Source: Castor canadensis (Eukaryota > Chordata > Mammalia > Rodentia > Castoridae). From it: a DNA stretch of 64,000 bases. Where the stretch lies: positions 93,781,598 to 93,845,597 of the forward strand of contig NC_133405.1 of the NCBI RefSeq assembly GCF_047511655.1. Direction: 5' to 3'. A model generated the notes under the pieces. That model searched no databases. It was not told the DNA's origin and was given only the letters and a program-made list of their open reading frames with translations. Position 1 is the stretch's first letter. Every line of letters starts with the position of its first letter. The translations under genes were made by a program, and so were the position numbers. Shown here piece by piece: positions 34,026-46,315 of the stretch.

Positions 34026-34372
34026 GGCCGGGTATGGTGGCTCATGCCTGTAATTCTACCTTCTCAGGTGGCAGAATGGGGAGGATCACACAGTTCAAGG
34101 ACAGCCCAGGTAAAAAGATAGTGAGACTCCACCTCAATATAATCAGGCTGGGTGTGGTAGTGCATGCCTGTGGTCCTACCGAAGTGGGAGGCGTGTGTAG
34201 GAGGATCTTTGTCTGGAACCAACACCAGGAAAAAGCAGGAGGCCCTATCAGAAAAGAAAAGCATAAAGGACTATGTCAGTGACTCTAGTGGTATAGTGCT
34301 TGAATAGCAAGCACAAGGCCCTGAGTTCAACCCTACTATCACAAAAAATGAAATATAAAAAAAAAAAAAAAA
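34026..34372 (+). mobile_element. Trimeric SINE, B1-B1-ID, with poly(A)
   Basis: First B1 unit at 34026-34144 ('ggccgggtatggtggctcat'), second B1 unit from 34145 ('aggctgggtgtggtagtgca'), ID unit about 34268-34345 ('gcacaaggccctgagttcaa'), then a tail of A (34357-34372). Each B1 unit retains the pol III A/B-box neighbourhood of 7SL-type SINEs. Confidence 0.85.
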
Positions 34373-35234
34373 CTTTTGGGTGTGACCACAGAACCTGGGC
34401 AAACTTTGGCCCCTTTGGAGGCCTGTGCAGCCTGATGTGACTGGAAGGAAGATTGAGCAAGAAGCCCAGTCTCAGGGCAGCCCTGACCCCTCTGACCAAG
34501 GTCCTGCTGCTTTTGCTGCCAGGAGCCTCCATCCTTTCCAAACTTTGTGCATTTGACACCCCAGCGGCCTGGGCCCCATGAGTGGAACATTCCCTGAGCC
34601 CTAGAATGGTGGGTTCCATGTGTCCTGTGAAGTGATCTGTGGAGCCTTGAGGGATTTCTACCTCCACTCTAAGCGTGAAATTCCCCTTTGTGGAGGAGGA
34701 GACATCGGCATGGATGGGAGTGGCAAATGTGCAATATCATGTGTGTGTCCACCAAAGATGCTATAGGATTTAACACTGAAAGTCTGAATACTCTTAAACT
34801 CTCTGACCTCTAATTTCTCTATTTTGAGAGCCTCTAAAAACACACATTTTCCCAAATGAAAAGAAGTTGGTGATTTGTGAGTAAAAATGTACTTCCTATT
34901 CTCTGGCCTCTTTGGTATTTTTAGTAAGGGATAGGTGGTAATATTTTCAGTTGAAAACAGCCACAAGTTTCACCCACAAGGCAAAATTCTTTGAAGGCTC
35001 TCTAGAAATGTCCTGGGACAATTATCCTGGGATTATGTGGTGTACCGGGACCTTTTCCACCCATGACTTCAGGATTTAGTGAAATCTACTTCCTTAGAAT
35101 GGAAAAACAATTCTAAGTACCTTTGAAGTACCTTTTGTGGCTGGGTTACATGGTTCCAGGCAGTTGCTTAGGTTTCATCTTCTCCTTAAGCCCATTTTAG
35201 AAATCAGTGAATGTAGAAAAACCAATTCAGAAAT

Positions 35235-35670
35235 GTAGTAAACACATCATTTCTGATAAGGGACTACTCCAGATATTGTAAAAGACTTTTTTGAAAGTAG
35301 ACAAATTACTTAATTAAAAATTGGGCAATGCATCTGAATGGGCAATTCTCAAAAGAAAACCTACAAATGGCCAACAGGTATATGAGAAATGCTTAACATC
35401 ACTAATCATCAGAGAAAAGCAAAGTACATCCACAATGAGACATCATCTCACAATTGCTGGCATAGTTGCCATCAAAAAGGCTAAAGGTAACATGCTGGTG
35501 AGAATGTGGAGAAAGAGAACCCTTGCAGGCTGTTGGTGGGAATGTAAAATAGTGCAGCCATTACAAAAAGCAATATGGAGGTTCCTCAATAAGTTAAGAA
35601 TAGAACTCCTCCATGATCCAGAAATCCCAATACTGGTTATATATCAGTGGTTGATAATACAACACAATTT
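35235..35670 (+). pseudogene. Old L1 ORF2 C-terminal fragment
   Basis: The 117-codon frame at 35321-35674 contains GNASEWAILKRKPTNGQQVYEKCLTSLI and RKRTLAGCWWECKIVQPLQKAIWRFL (landmarks; the cores are TLAGCWWECK and VQPLQKAIWRF). These match the region around the ORF2 C-terminal cysteine motif in the younger copies. Both ends are truncated and the motif has lost its first cysteine pair. Confidence 0.8.
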
Positions 35671-36539
35671 ATAGTCATTGTGCAGGTGCAGTACTGACAT
35701 GGGTTCTACTCCATTTAGCTGTCCTCCAAGGATGTACTAGTTCCCTATGGTTTATGTACACTGCTGCTGTTGATATATTTTTAAAAACTGTGTAGATGAA
35801 TGCATACCGAAATTGGAACTAAATATGAGACTCATCATAGATTTTCTCTGTCTCATTCTGTCTCTGTGTGCCTGTCTCTCTCTGCCTTTCCTTCTCTTTT
35901 ACACACACAGACAGACACATACACTTCAGAAAATAACAAACAATAAAGAAAGATGTTTTGATAATACCTATAGTGGAGACACAAGTTTAAAAGTTTAGAT
36001 AAGTACTTCAAGCATTCTGGGGTTGGGCAAGAGGTGTTAGTGGCATAGTGATGTGGGAAGAATGATGCCAAGGAAAATTGTTTCTAAGCAACAGCTGCTA
36101 CAAGTCACAGAAGCAACAACTCAGGTAATGGTGTGAATTGTTTTGAATACTTCATGTATCTAATCTCACCTAGTGGAATGTAATCCACAAGGGCCCAACT
36201 TTTCCTACTTCTTTTATGAGTTTGAATTTTCTGCCTCTTTATTGAATTCCTGTGTTCCAAAGACATAGACTGTGTCTCCTGGTTGAGGCTTTGACCCCTT
36301 AAATATCTGGGAGAAGAAGCATTTGGGGTCATCGATGAGGAGGAATAATAGAAGGGTGGCTGTGTGACCTGTGGTGATTTCTGGAACTACCCCATAGAAG
36401 CCTACAGAGAAGCTCTATTTATAGAGCTCTTATGCTGTGTTGAGGAGTAAATAAGATAAGGAATGTAAAGGTATGTGCTCACAAGTGTAACCTTGGCTTA
36501 TAGGCCTGATGTCCATTCCTTTGAGAGGCAGTGGGTGAA
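35671..36539. other. No recognised feature
   Basis: Unique-looking sequence with a short (CA)n stretch at about 35900-35930. Frames of at most 75 codons without recognisable motifs. Confidence 0.4.
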
Positions 36540-36675
36540 AACTGCCAGGACTGCCCGCTCTGGGGCCACACAGCTTAGGACTGTATCTGAATTCTCCCTC
36601 TCACTAGCTGTGTGCCTTTTGGTAAATCACACGATCTCTCTTTGTCTCATAATCTCATTTGTTAATGAGAGATAA
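36540..36675 (+). mobile_element. MIR SINE
   Basis: 'ctctcactagctgtgtgcct', then 'ttggtaaatcacacgatctc' and 'tcatttgttaatgagaga', follow the MIR core and 3' half closely. Confidence 0.85.
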
Positions 36676-38286
36676 GGATTTCTTGGCATTTTCCCAGCCA
36701 ATTTGATTCTTTCAGAGATTTTTCTTATCCTCTCAGACACAGGGCCCTTTTTTTTATTCCCAGCATAGTTATGAGCCAAAGATAAGTCTCTACTCTGGCA
36801 TGTTCTGAGACTCATGCCTGGAATCAAAGGCTAGAGCCTCTTGTCAGGTCACCACTTGGCTTTTTTATCCAGGTGGAATGGAGACAGTTTTCTGAAAGTC
36901 TTTTCTCCAGTGGACATTTCTATGCTAGGCATTGCTGGAATTACTGATGGTCATCAAGGGACATGACCCCACTGCCACACTGGATGTTAAGACCTCTAGA
37001 AGTAGTGTCACACCTGAGGACAAAAGAACCCGTGGGCAGGAAGAGTGGCCAGTGAAACAGGCTTTGACAGACTGACCAAAGGAGCAGGAAGAAAGCAAGC
37101 AGAGATGCTATGCTGTGGAAATGATTTGGACTTCCCGAATCCCCTAATCACTGGGTTCAACTTTCTTGAACCTGCTGTGATAGGCCTCAGTGGTATGGGA
37201 GCCTGCCTCTCTGACATGCAATAAAATAACCTGCTTGATAAAGTTGCGTTCTTCCAAGAAGCACCGTGCTACCTCAATCCCTTGCATAGGGCAAGGCTTC
37301 CTGGAATTACACTGTGCAACCCAACCTGCAGTGACTAAGACCCATTATTAAGGGTAAAATGTGCATGTCTACACTGGTGTGATAAGGTTCTGGAACAAGT
37401 GTAGAGATTCAAGGACAAATTCCATCCATTGAGGTTACAGAAAATTCAGCCAATAAATTTTCTACATCAACTCACATACAACATATTTCCAGTAGCAAAC
37501 TAATGAAATAAGTGCAGTGAATGAGTGGCCTGAAGCATCACCCCTCTTAAGAATAACATTTCAGAGCATCTGACCAGCACCAGGCTTAGGATTTGGGGTT
37601 TGGTAGACTTTTGGCACCCAGATATATTCCCTCCTAGACAAAAGTCCTTCAAGTACTCCTAATCTGTGGGGGAGGAATCTATACTGAAGATGATAATCAA
37701 AACAGGCCTGAGTCAAGGGAGTCTGGGAACATGAGGAAGTTCCCACACCCCAAGAAGTCAGGAACAGCATCTCCCAGGGCATAGGATGACATACAGTATT
37801 ACCAGTCCCACCTACAGATGAGGCAACAGAAGATCAGAGAGATTAGCAACCCACAAAACCCCCATTTTCTAACTACTTCTGTTGAAATGTATAGGCTTTA
37901 CTCTGTCAATCTCCCCACCATGACTTGGTCATTTGCTTATATTTGCATCCAACCACCTATACTTGCCCCTTATCCTGTACTTTACAGTACATAAACATGC
38001 CTCTTGTTTCACATGAGGCCTTTCACCTTATGGAGTGGGCCTACACCTGGGCATGGCTTAAAACTGAATGTTTAGCTGAGTGTCAAAGGCATCACAGAAA
38101 CTCTATTTGCACACAGTTTTCAACTGAAAACCCACCACTCCTCTCTACAGCTATTCACAACATCCTCCAATGGTGGGGTTTATTAAATGCCAGGAGTTCC
38201 CATAGAGGACATAATGCCTCTTATTTTCCACATTCATGTATGCTGCTTATTGGTCCGTCTTAAAAACACTGCTCACTGATGCCAGG
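36676..38286. other. No gene recognised; MIR scrap at 37800-37860
   Basis: Mostly unique sequence. 37800-37860 carries 'cctacagatgaggcaacaga', the antisense MIR phrase. Frames of at most 112 codons show no domain. Confidence 0.45.
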
Positions 38287-41200
38287 GCTATCACAATAAC
38301 TGACTTCAAATTACACTGCGGAGTCAAAGTAACAAAAACAGCATTGCACAAAACAGACACTTACACCAATGGAATAAAAGATCCAAACATAAGCCCTCAC
38401 AGCTATACCCATGTGATTTTCAACAAAGGTGCCAAAAACATGTTGGAGAAGAAACAACCTCTTCCACAAATAGTGTTGGTGAAACTGGATATCCACGGAA
38501 AGTCTTACCAAGCCAATGGCCCCCGAAAACAAGCAGGAGTAGCAATACTTATCTCTGACAAAGTAGACTTCAAACCTACATTGATCAAACGAGACAAAGA
38601 AGGACATTCCATACTAATAAAAGGGGAAATAGACCAAAAGGAAATAATAATCATCAATCTGTACGCACCCAATGTCAACGCACCCAATTTCATCAAACAT
38701 ACCCTAAAAGACCTAAAAGCATATATAAACGCCAACACAGTGGTTGTGGGAGACTTTAACACTCCATTATCATCAATAGATAGGTCATCCAAACAAAAAC
38801 TCAATAAAGAAATCCAAGATCTAAAATATGCAATAGATCAAGTGGACCTAGTAGATGTCTATAGAACATTTCATCCAACCTCTACACAATATACATTCTT
38901 CTCAGCAGCCCATGGAACCTTCTCCAAAATAGATCATATCCTAGGGCACAAAGCAAGCCTCAGCAAATATAAGAAAATAGAAATAATACCGTGCATACTA
39001 TCTGACCACAATGCAGTAAAAGTAGAACTCAACAACAAAAGTAAAGACAAAAAACATGCAAACAGCTGGAAACTAAATAACTCATTACTTAATGAAGAAT
39101 GGATCATCGATGCAATAAAAGAGGAAATTAAAAAGTTCCTAGAAGTCAATGAAAATGAAAACACAACCTACCGGAACCTATGGGACACAGCTAAGGCAGT
39201 CTTGAGAGGAAAGTTTATAGCCATGAGTGCATATATTAAAAAGATTGAAAGATCCCAAATCAATGACCTAATGATACATCTCAAACTCCTAGAAAAACAA
39301 GAACAAGCAAATCCCAAAACAAATAGAAGGAGAGAAATAATAAAAATAAGAGCTGAAATCAATGAAATAGAAACCAAAAAAACCATACAAAGAATTAATG
39401 AAACAAAAAGTTGGTTCTTTGAAAAAATAAACAAGATCGATAGACCCCTGGCAAACCTGACTAAAATGAGGAGAGAAAAAACCCAAATTAGTAGAATCAG
39501 GAATGCAAAAGGGGAGATAACAACAAACACCATGGAAATCCAGGAAATCATCAGAGACTACTTTGAGAACCTATATTCAAATAAATTTGAAAATCTAAAA
39601 GAAATGGACAGATTTCTAGATACATATGATCATCCAAAACTGAACCAAGAGGAAATTAATCACCTGAATAGACCTATAACACAAAATGAAATTGAAGCAG
39701 CAATCAAGAGTCTCCCCAAAAAGAAAAGTCCAGGACCTGATGGATTCTCTGCTGAATTCTATCAGACCTTTAAAGAAGAACTGATACCAACCCTCCTTAA
39801 ACTGTTCCATGAAATAGAAAGGGAAGGAAAACTGCCAAACACATTTTATGAAGCCAGTATTACACTTATCCCAAAACCAGGCAAAGACACCTCCAAAAAG
39901 GAGAACTATAGGCCAATCTCCTTAATGAACATTGATGCAAAAATCCTCAACAAAATAATGGCAAACCGAATTCAGCAACACATCAAAAAGATTATCCACC
40001 AAGACCAGGTAGGCTTCATCCCAGGGATGCAGGGGTGGTTCAACATACGAAAATCAATAAACGTAATAAACCACATTAACAGAAGCAAAGACAAAAACCA
40101 CTTGATCATCTCAATAGACGCAGAAAAAGCCTTTGATAAGATCCAACATCATTTCATGATAAAAGCTCTAAGAAAACTAGGAATAGAAGGAAAGTTCCTC
40201 AACATTATAAAAGCTATATATGACAAACCTACAGCCAGCATTATACTTAACGGAGAAAAATTAAAACCGTTCCCTCTAAAATCAGGAACCAGACAAGGAT
40301 GCCCACTATCTCCACTCCTATTCAACATAGTACTGGAATTCCTAGCCAGAGCAATTAGGCAAGAAGAAGGAATAAAAGGAATACAAATAGGTAAAGAAAC
40401 TGTCAAAATATCCCTATTTGCAGACGACATGATCCTATACCTTAAAGACCCAAAAAACTCTACTCAGAAGCTTCTAGACATCATCAATAGCTATAGCAAA
40501 GTAGCAGGATATAAAATCAACATAGAAAAATCATTAGCATTTCTATACACTAACAATGAGCAAACGGAAAAAGATTGTATGAAAACAATTCCATTTACAA
40601 TAGCCTCAAAAAAAATCAAATACCTAGGTGTAAACCTAACAAAAGATGTGAAAGACCTCTACAAGGAAAACTATACACTTCTGAAGAAAGAGATTGAGGA
40701 AGACTATAGAAAGTGGAGAGATCTCCCATGCTCATGGATTGGTAGAATCAACATAGTAAAAATGTCGATACTCCCCAAAGTAATCTACATGTTTAATGCA
40801 ATTCCCATCAAAATTCCAATGACATTCATTAAAGAGATTGAAAAATCTACTGTGAAATTTATATGGAAACACAAGAGGCCACGAATAGCCAAGGCAATAC
40901 TCAGTCAAAAGAACAATGCAGGAGGTATCACAATACCTGACTTCAAACTATATTACAAAGCAATAACAATAAAAACAGCATGGTACTGGCACAAAAACAG
41001 ACATGAAGACCAGTGGAACAGAATAGAGGATCCAGATATGAAGCCACACAACTATGAGCAACTTATCTTTGACAAAGGAGCTAAAAATATACGATGGAGA
41101 AATAGCAGCCTCTTCAACAAAAACTGCTGGGAAAACTGGTTAGCAGTCTGCAAAAAACTGAAACTAGATCCATGTATATCACCCTATACCAAGATTAACT

Positions 41201-42138
41201 CAAAATGGATCAAGGATCTTAATATCAGACCCCAAACTCTTAAGTTGATACAAGAAAGAGTAGGAAATACTCTGGAGTTAGTAGGTATAGGTAAAAACTT
41301 TCTCAATGAAACCCCAGCAGCACAGCAACTAAGAGATAGCATAGATAAATGGGACCTCATAAAACTAAAAAGCTTCTGTTCATCAAAAGAAATGGTCTCT
41401 AAACTGAAGAGAACACCCACAGAGTGGGAGAAAATATTTGCCAATTATACATCAGACAAAGGACTGATAACCAGAATATACAGGGAACTTAAAAAACTAA
41501 ATTCTCCCAAAACTAATGAACCAATAAAGAAATGGGCATGTGAACTAAACAGAACTTTCTCAAAAGAAGAAATTCAAATGGCCAGAAAACACATGAAAAA
41601 ATGCTCACCATCTCTAGCAATAAAGGAAATGCAAATTAAAACCACACTAAGATTCCACCTCACCCCTGTTAGAATAGCCATCATCAGCAACACCACCAAC
41701 AACAGGTGTTGGCGAGGATGCGGGGAAAAAGGAACCCTTTTACACTGTTGGTGGGAATGTAGACTAGTACAACCACTCTGGAAAAAAATTTGGAGGCTAC
41801 TTAAAAAGATGGACATCGATCTACCATTTGATCCAGCAATACCACTCTTGGGGATATACCCAAAAGACTGTTACTCCAGAGGCACCTGCACATCCATGTT
41901 TATTGCGGCACTATTCACAATAGCCAAGTTATGGAAACAGCCAAGATGTCCCAGCACTGACGAATGGATTAAGAAAATGTGGTATCTATACACAATGGAA
42001 TTTTATGCAGCCATGAAGAAGAACGAAATGTTATCATTCGCTGGTAAATGGATGGAATTGGAGAACATCATTCTGAGTGAGGTTAGCCTGGCTCAAAAGA
42101 CCAAAAATCGTATGTTCTCCCTCATATGTGGACATTAG
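38236..42138 (+). pseudogene. Chimeric 1300-codon L1 ORF2 (old-L1 leader plus young ORF2)
   Basis: ORF2 normally supplies the endonuclease that nicks target DNA and the reverse transcriptase that copies L1 RNA. Residues about 18-88 come from the 3' half of an old L1 ORF2. From about residue 89 the frame is young ORF2, entering after the N-terminal catalytic Asn and Glu of the endonuclease. The GDFN (172-175) and SDHN (256-259) endonuclease motifs remain. The reverse-transcriptase motif FADD is at 728-731, and the C-terminal cysteine motif starts near residue 1158 ([18 protein letters not shown]). No stop or frameshift interrupts the 1300 codons. The endonuclease should be inactive because its first segment is missing. 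The first ATG has no L1 promoter. Nearly full-length reverse-transcriptase coding capacity makes this the best-preserved ORF2 in the window. Confidence 0.85.
38287..38498 (+). mobile_element. Old L1 ORF2 fragment, upstream half
   Basis: The translation [18 protein letters not shown]...IFNKGAKNM aligns to the ORF2 segment [14 protein letters not shown]...IFDKGAKNI of the younger copies (40.9-41.1 kb and 61.7-61.9 kb). This is the 3' half of ORF2, yet it lies upstream of a new ORF2 5' half. The element resumes at 42655 after the nested young L1. Confidence 0.85.
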
Positions 42139-42651
42139 ATCAAGGGCAAACACAACAAGGGGATTGGACTATGAGCACATGATAAAAGCGAGAGCACACA
42201 AGGGAGGGGTGAGGATAGGTAAGACACCTAAAAAACTAGCTAGCATTTGTTGCCCTTAACGCAGAGAAACTAAAGCAGATACCTTAAAGCAACTGAGGCC
42301 AATAGGAAAAGGGGACCAGGAACTAGAGAAAAGGTTAGATCAAAAAGAATTAACCTAGAAGGTAACACCCACACACAGGAAATCAATGTGAGTCAATGCC
42401 CTGTATAGCTATCCTTATCTCAACCAGCAAAACCCCTTGTTCCTTCCTATTATTGCTTCTACTCTCTCTACAACAAAATTAGAGATAAGGGCAAAATAGT
42501 TTCTGCTGGGTATTGAGGGGGGGAGCGGGAGGGGGCGGAGTGGGTGGTAAGGGAGGGGGTGGGGGCAGGGGGGAGAAATGAACCAAGCCTTGTATGCACA
42601 CATGAATAATAAAAGAAAAATGAAAAAAAAAAAAAATAAATAAATAAAACT
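38499..42651 (+). mobile_element. Young 5'-truncated L1 nested in an old L1
   Basis: Starts inside the ORF2 endonuclease domain at 'cttaccaagccaatgg' and runs through the rest of ORF2 (stop at 42136-42138). The 3' UTR with G-rich tract (42518-42575) and an A-rich tail with (TAAA)n (about 42605-42651) follow. It lacks the 5' UTR, ORF1, and the first about 70 ORF2 codons. Old L1 sequence on both sides (38287-38498; 42655-43850) shows it landed within an existing element. I could not identify a clean target duplication. Confidence 0.9.
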
Positions 42652-42654
42652 TTT

Positions 42655-43850
42655 CTCTCAGCCTGTGCAAAAGTCAATTCTAATTGATTCAAAGACTTTA
42701 ATGTAATGCCTGAGAATAAGAAACTCTACAGGAAAACATATGTAAGTCACTGCGAGATATAGACATAGGCAATGATTTTCTGAATAGGATTCCAATAGCT
42801 CAGGAAATAAGAGCAAGAACTGAGAAATGGGATTGTATCAAATTAAAAACTTCTGCATATCAAACGAACAATTACCAGAATGAAGAGACAGCCTATAGGA
42901 TGGGAGAAAATCTTTGCTATTCATTCATTTGACAAGGGATTAATAGCTGGAGTTTATGAAGAGCTCAAAATATTAAACTCAAATGTAACAAATGATTAAA
43001 TTAATAAGTAAATGATCTGAACAGACAGGTTTCAAAAGAAGAAGTACAAATGCCTAATAAATGTATGAAGATGTTCAACACCCTTAGCCATAAAGGAAAT
43101 AGAAATCAAAATACCAATGAGATTCTATCCAACCCCAGTCAAAATGGCTATCATTAAGAAAACAAATGAAAATGAATGCTGGTGAGCATGTGTGTGTGTA
43201 TTGGGGGGGAAGGAAACCTATACACTGTTGCTGGGAATGTGAATTAATACAACGACTATTGAAATCACTATGGAGTTTCCACAAGAAACTAAAGATAGAA
43301 TTATCCTATGATCCTTGGAACTGCTGGGCATATATCCAAAGGAATGTATGTCACCATACTTTAGAGTTACTCATGTTCATAGCAGTGCTATTCACAGCAG
43401 CTGAACTACAGAATTACCCTAAGTGCATATCAAAAAATGAATAGATAAAGACAATGTGGTTTGCATACACAATATAATATTATTCAGCAATAAAGAAATG
43501 AAATCATATCATTTGCAGAAAAATGGATGAAACTAGAAATCATAAGGCTAAGGGAAATAATCCAGATTCAGAAAGACAAATATCAAGTTTCTCTCTCATA
43601 TGTGGAGGATAGACATAAACATATATATATATACGTATACATATATATGCCTACGTATATGTATACATACACACGTATATATGTATATGACTCAATATAC
43701 AATGAAGTGTGAATCAGTGGGAGGGGGAGGGCAAAGGAAAAGATGATGGGAGTTGAATATGATCAAAGTACCTTATACGTATATAAAAAATAGTATTATG
43801 AAACTCACTACAAATATAAAAAGAACAAAACACAACAAAAACAAAAAGAC
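42655..43850 (+). mobile_element. Old L1 ORF2 C-terminus and 3' UTR, downstream half
   Basis: Continues the old L1 of 38287-38498. 'gacataggcaatgattttctg' begins the block; the translated motif HTLLLGM-like at 43200-43290 replaces the cysteine motif, with 'caatgtggtttgcatacaca' and 'gcaataaagaaatgaaatca' near the ORF2 end. The 3' UTR includes a TA-rich simple repeat (43620-43690) and ends near 43850. Several indels break the frame. Confidence 0.85.
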
Positions 43851-44094
43851 CCTAATCACACCATCATGGACTTTCCTAACTTTCTCTTTCTCCCTCAGTA
43901 ATTACTAAATGGTGAAGCCAAGTGAAGCAGTTATTGTTTTGTCACGTCAATTATATGAACAAATTTCTGATATTGTTGCAATTCTAATGCAACAATCTGA
44001 ACCATATCAGGAAACGGGTTAACCAATGAGTTGTGTGCTCACTAGGTATTCTTGACAAATTTGTTTGAATAAATATAAACTAAACTAATACAGG

Positions 44095-44100
<6 letters not shown>
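43851..44100. other. No recognised feature
   Basis: Short AT-rich unique interval between the old L1 and the CT repeat. Confidence 0.4.
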
Positions 44101-44101
<1 letters not shown>

Positions 44102-44161
<60 letters not shown>

Positions 44162-44216
44162 TCTTACACACACACTCTCTCCCCCCCTTTCTTTCTCTCT
44201 CTCTCTCTCCCTTTCT
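44102..44216. repeat. Long (CT)n microsatellite
   Basis: About 55 bp of uninterrupted CT, then (AC)5, a C run and more (CT)n. Polypurine/polypyrimidine mirror-repeat sequence of this kind can adopt triplex (H-DNA) structure. Confidence 0.95.
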
Positions 44217-44239
44217 TCTTCACCTCTTCATTTTTTAAG

Positions 44240-44328
44240 ATTTGTTTTGCAGCACTGGCAATTGAACTCAGGGCCTTGTCCTTGCTAGAAAAGCACTCTA
44301 TCACACGAACCATGTCCCAGGACCCCCA
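44240..44328 (-). mobile_element. ID-type SINE
   Basis: Antisense ID: 'gcagcactggcaattgaactcagggc' region (44250-44275), then 'agcactctatcacacgaacc'. Confidence 0.8.
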
Positions 44329-44404
44329 AAACATCATTTTAAAGATTATCTGATAACACCTCACTACTGAAAAGTGAAATTCTGTTTGCTCCATCTCTTT
44401 CCAT

Positions 44405-44800
44405 ACTGAATTAGATTTCCATCGCTGCCATGTTAGCACCAAAATTATGACTTCAGAAGACAGAAATTTACTAACCCATAATTTCCTTATGGCATAAGTC
44501 TGTTTGGGCTTGGCAATATAACCTACTTTGGTTTTAAAGGGCCCAAATCAAGAGGTCCCCAAAACTGTGTTGCTTTCTTGAGGCTCTGAGGAAGAGCCTA
44601 CTTCCAAGCTCATTCAGGTTGCTGAGGGAATTTTGTCCCTTGCAGCCTTAGAAGTGAGGTCCCTGTTCTCTTGCTGCCTGTCAGCTCAGGATGGTAGTTG
44701 CTGTTAGTAGCTGGGGTGCCCACATTCCTTGTTCTCCTCTCCCTCTAGCCTTCTCCAGCTGTCAACTTAGATAATCCAGGACATCTTCCTATCATAAGGT
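44405..44800. repeat. Probable old interspersed repeat
   Basis: 'tagatttccatcgctgccat', 'gacagaaatttactaaccca' and 'gaggctctgaggaagagcct' in sequence recall a common old mammalian repeat. I cannot name the family. Confidence 0.35.
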
Positions 44801-46140
44801 CACCTGAAATGCTGTTTCAAAATCTCTACTCAGCAGTGCCTGGATACTGCAGGGTGGAAGCTCCAGGAGATGAGAGTGTTGGAGCATATCTCAACGTCTA
44901 CCACACATGTTAATTCTTTTTTTTTATTCATTTATTCACAATAAAATAAAATAAAAATAATTTTTTATTATTTTATTCTGAGGCATATAGTGAGTCGTGA
45001 GGCATAAAGCCAAGGAAACTGTATACTCTCAGACACTGAATTAAGACCAGTTTGATCCTGTGTGCCATAAAAAGCCTAAAGATGCTGTTTCTCCAGCCAG
45101 AGAAATCCCAAATATTACATATGTGTGACAGCTGTGACACTGGAGACAGGATAGAACACCTCACTTAGGAATCCCTGCTTACGGTTAGTAGTAAAAATCC
45201 CACAGGTGCATGATCTTGTGGAAACAGCAACTCTCACCCGGCCTGTTTTTAGGTCACTTTTCTCTTTTTCTGGATCACTTCCATGTTGTCCTGATGCCAA
45301 ATGGTGTCTTGAGTTCCTCTTGCTACAATACAACATGGTACTCTGGGGGAAGATAGGTTTTAGGCCTCCCAGAGCAGAATTCTTCCTGATATCCTAGAGA
45401 AACTGGAACTTCTTACAACCATCTTTCAGATAATGGTGTTAGGCCACAGTAAGCTATTGAAAGTAGGCAGAGATCTCTTTCTTTTGGGACAGGGAAAGTT
45501 AGAAAATCCCACCCTCTATGTCTACAGTGACTGGAGAACAAAGGTCCAGGGCCTTAATGATCAGCTTCTTAGGGTGACAAGCTGGCTAGGTTTCCTTTTC
45601 CTTTTCATGAGAAATCAAGTACTACTCCCTGATTGAGAACTTAAAACTAACATCCCACACCCCCACCCTAAAGGACAGTATGGCAACACTGCAGGGTCCT
45701 CCCCCAGGATGTGGTGTTTATCTGGGAGTCCTGTTGACTACAGAAATGTTTCCAGGTTACTAGAAGTGACATAACAGTAGAGTGATGGAGAAATTGGTCA
45801 TAAACTCCATCCTTTGGGGGGTAGGTAGAAGTGGGGGCCTGGGGGTGTCTACAAGCAGGAGGACTTCATGGGTAGAGGATTTGAAAGGAGGTGGGCCTGT
45901 CTGTGTGACTGGCTGGGATTGGTATTTCTGTTAGAGTACACATCAATGCATACCATTTGCATCCATTACTTTACATCTGTTTCTAAGAGGAACTATTGGA
46001 AGTGCTCAATGCATCTTCATGCATTCTTAAGCAGACAGACACAAATGGCCTCCCCTTTTGCCAATGGGATAACTCACAACTGACCAGCCACTTTAGAAAA
46101 TGAAACATTATTTTTCACTAAATGACCACAGTGGTATAAA
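44801..46140. other. No recognised feature
   Basis: Unique-looking sequence with an A/T-rich tract at 44920-44975 (T9, AAATA iterations). Frames of at most 73 codons without motifs. Confidence 0.4.
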
Positions 46141-46147
46141 GTAATTA

Positions 46148-46148
<1 letters not shown>

Positions 46149-46180
<32 letters not shown>
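46149..46180. repeat. (CA)n microsatellite
   Basis: About 15 uninterrupted CA units. Confidence 0.95.
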
Positions 46181-46181
<1 letters not shown>

Positions 46182-46184
46182 TAT

Positions 46185-46315
46185 CGTCATCATCTTCATT
46201 GTTTAGATTATGTAACTGGGGCTCAGAATGCTTCAGTATGCTACACCAATGTACTAAGCAATTGGAGTGTTGATGCAAACCCAGGAGTCCCACATCTTAA
46301 CCACCATGTTGTTCT
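46185..46315 (-). mobile_element. MIR SINE
   Basis: 'ttgtttagattatgtaactg', 'gatgcaaacccaggagtccc' and 'catcttaaccaccatgttgt' follow the antisense MIR order. Confidence 0.75.

Noticed and set aside
42077-42259. Small conserved ORF repeated near each L1 3' end
   Set aside because: It spans the ORF2 end in another frame and recurs only because L1 itself is repeated.
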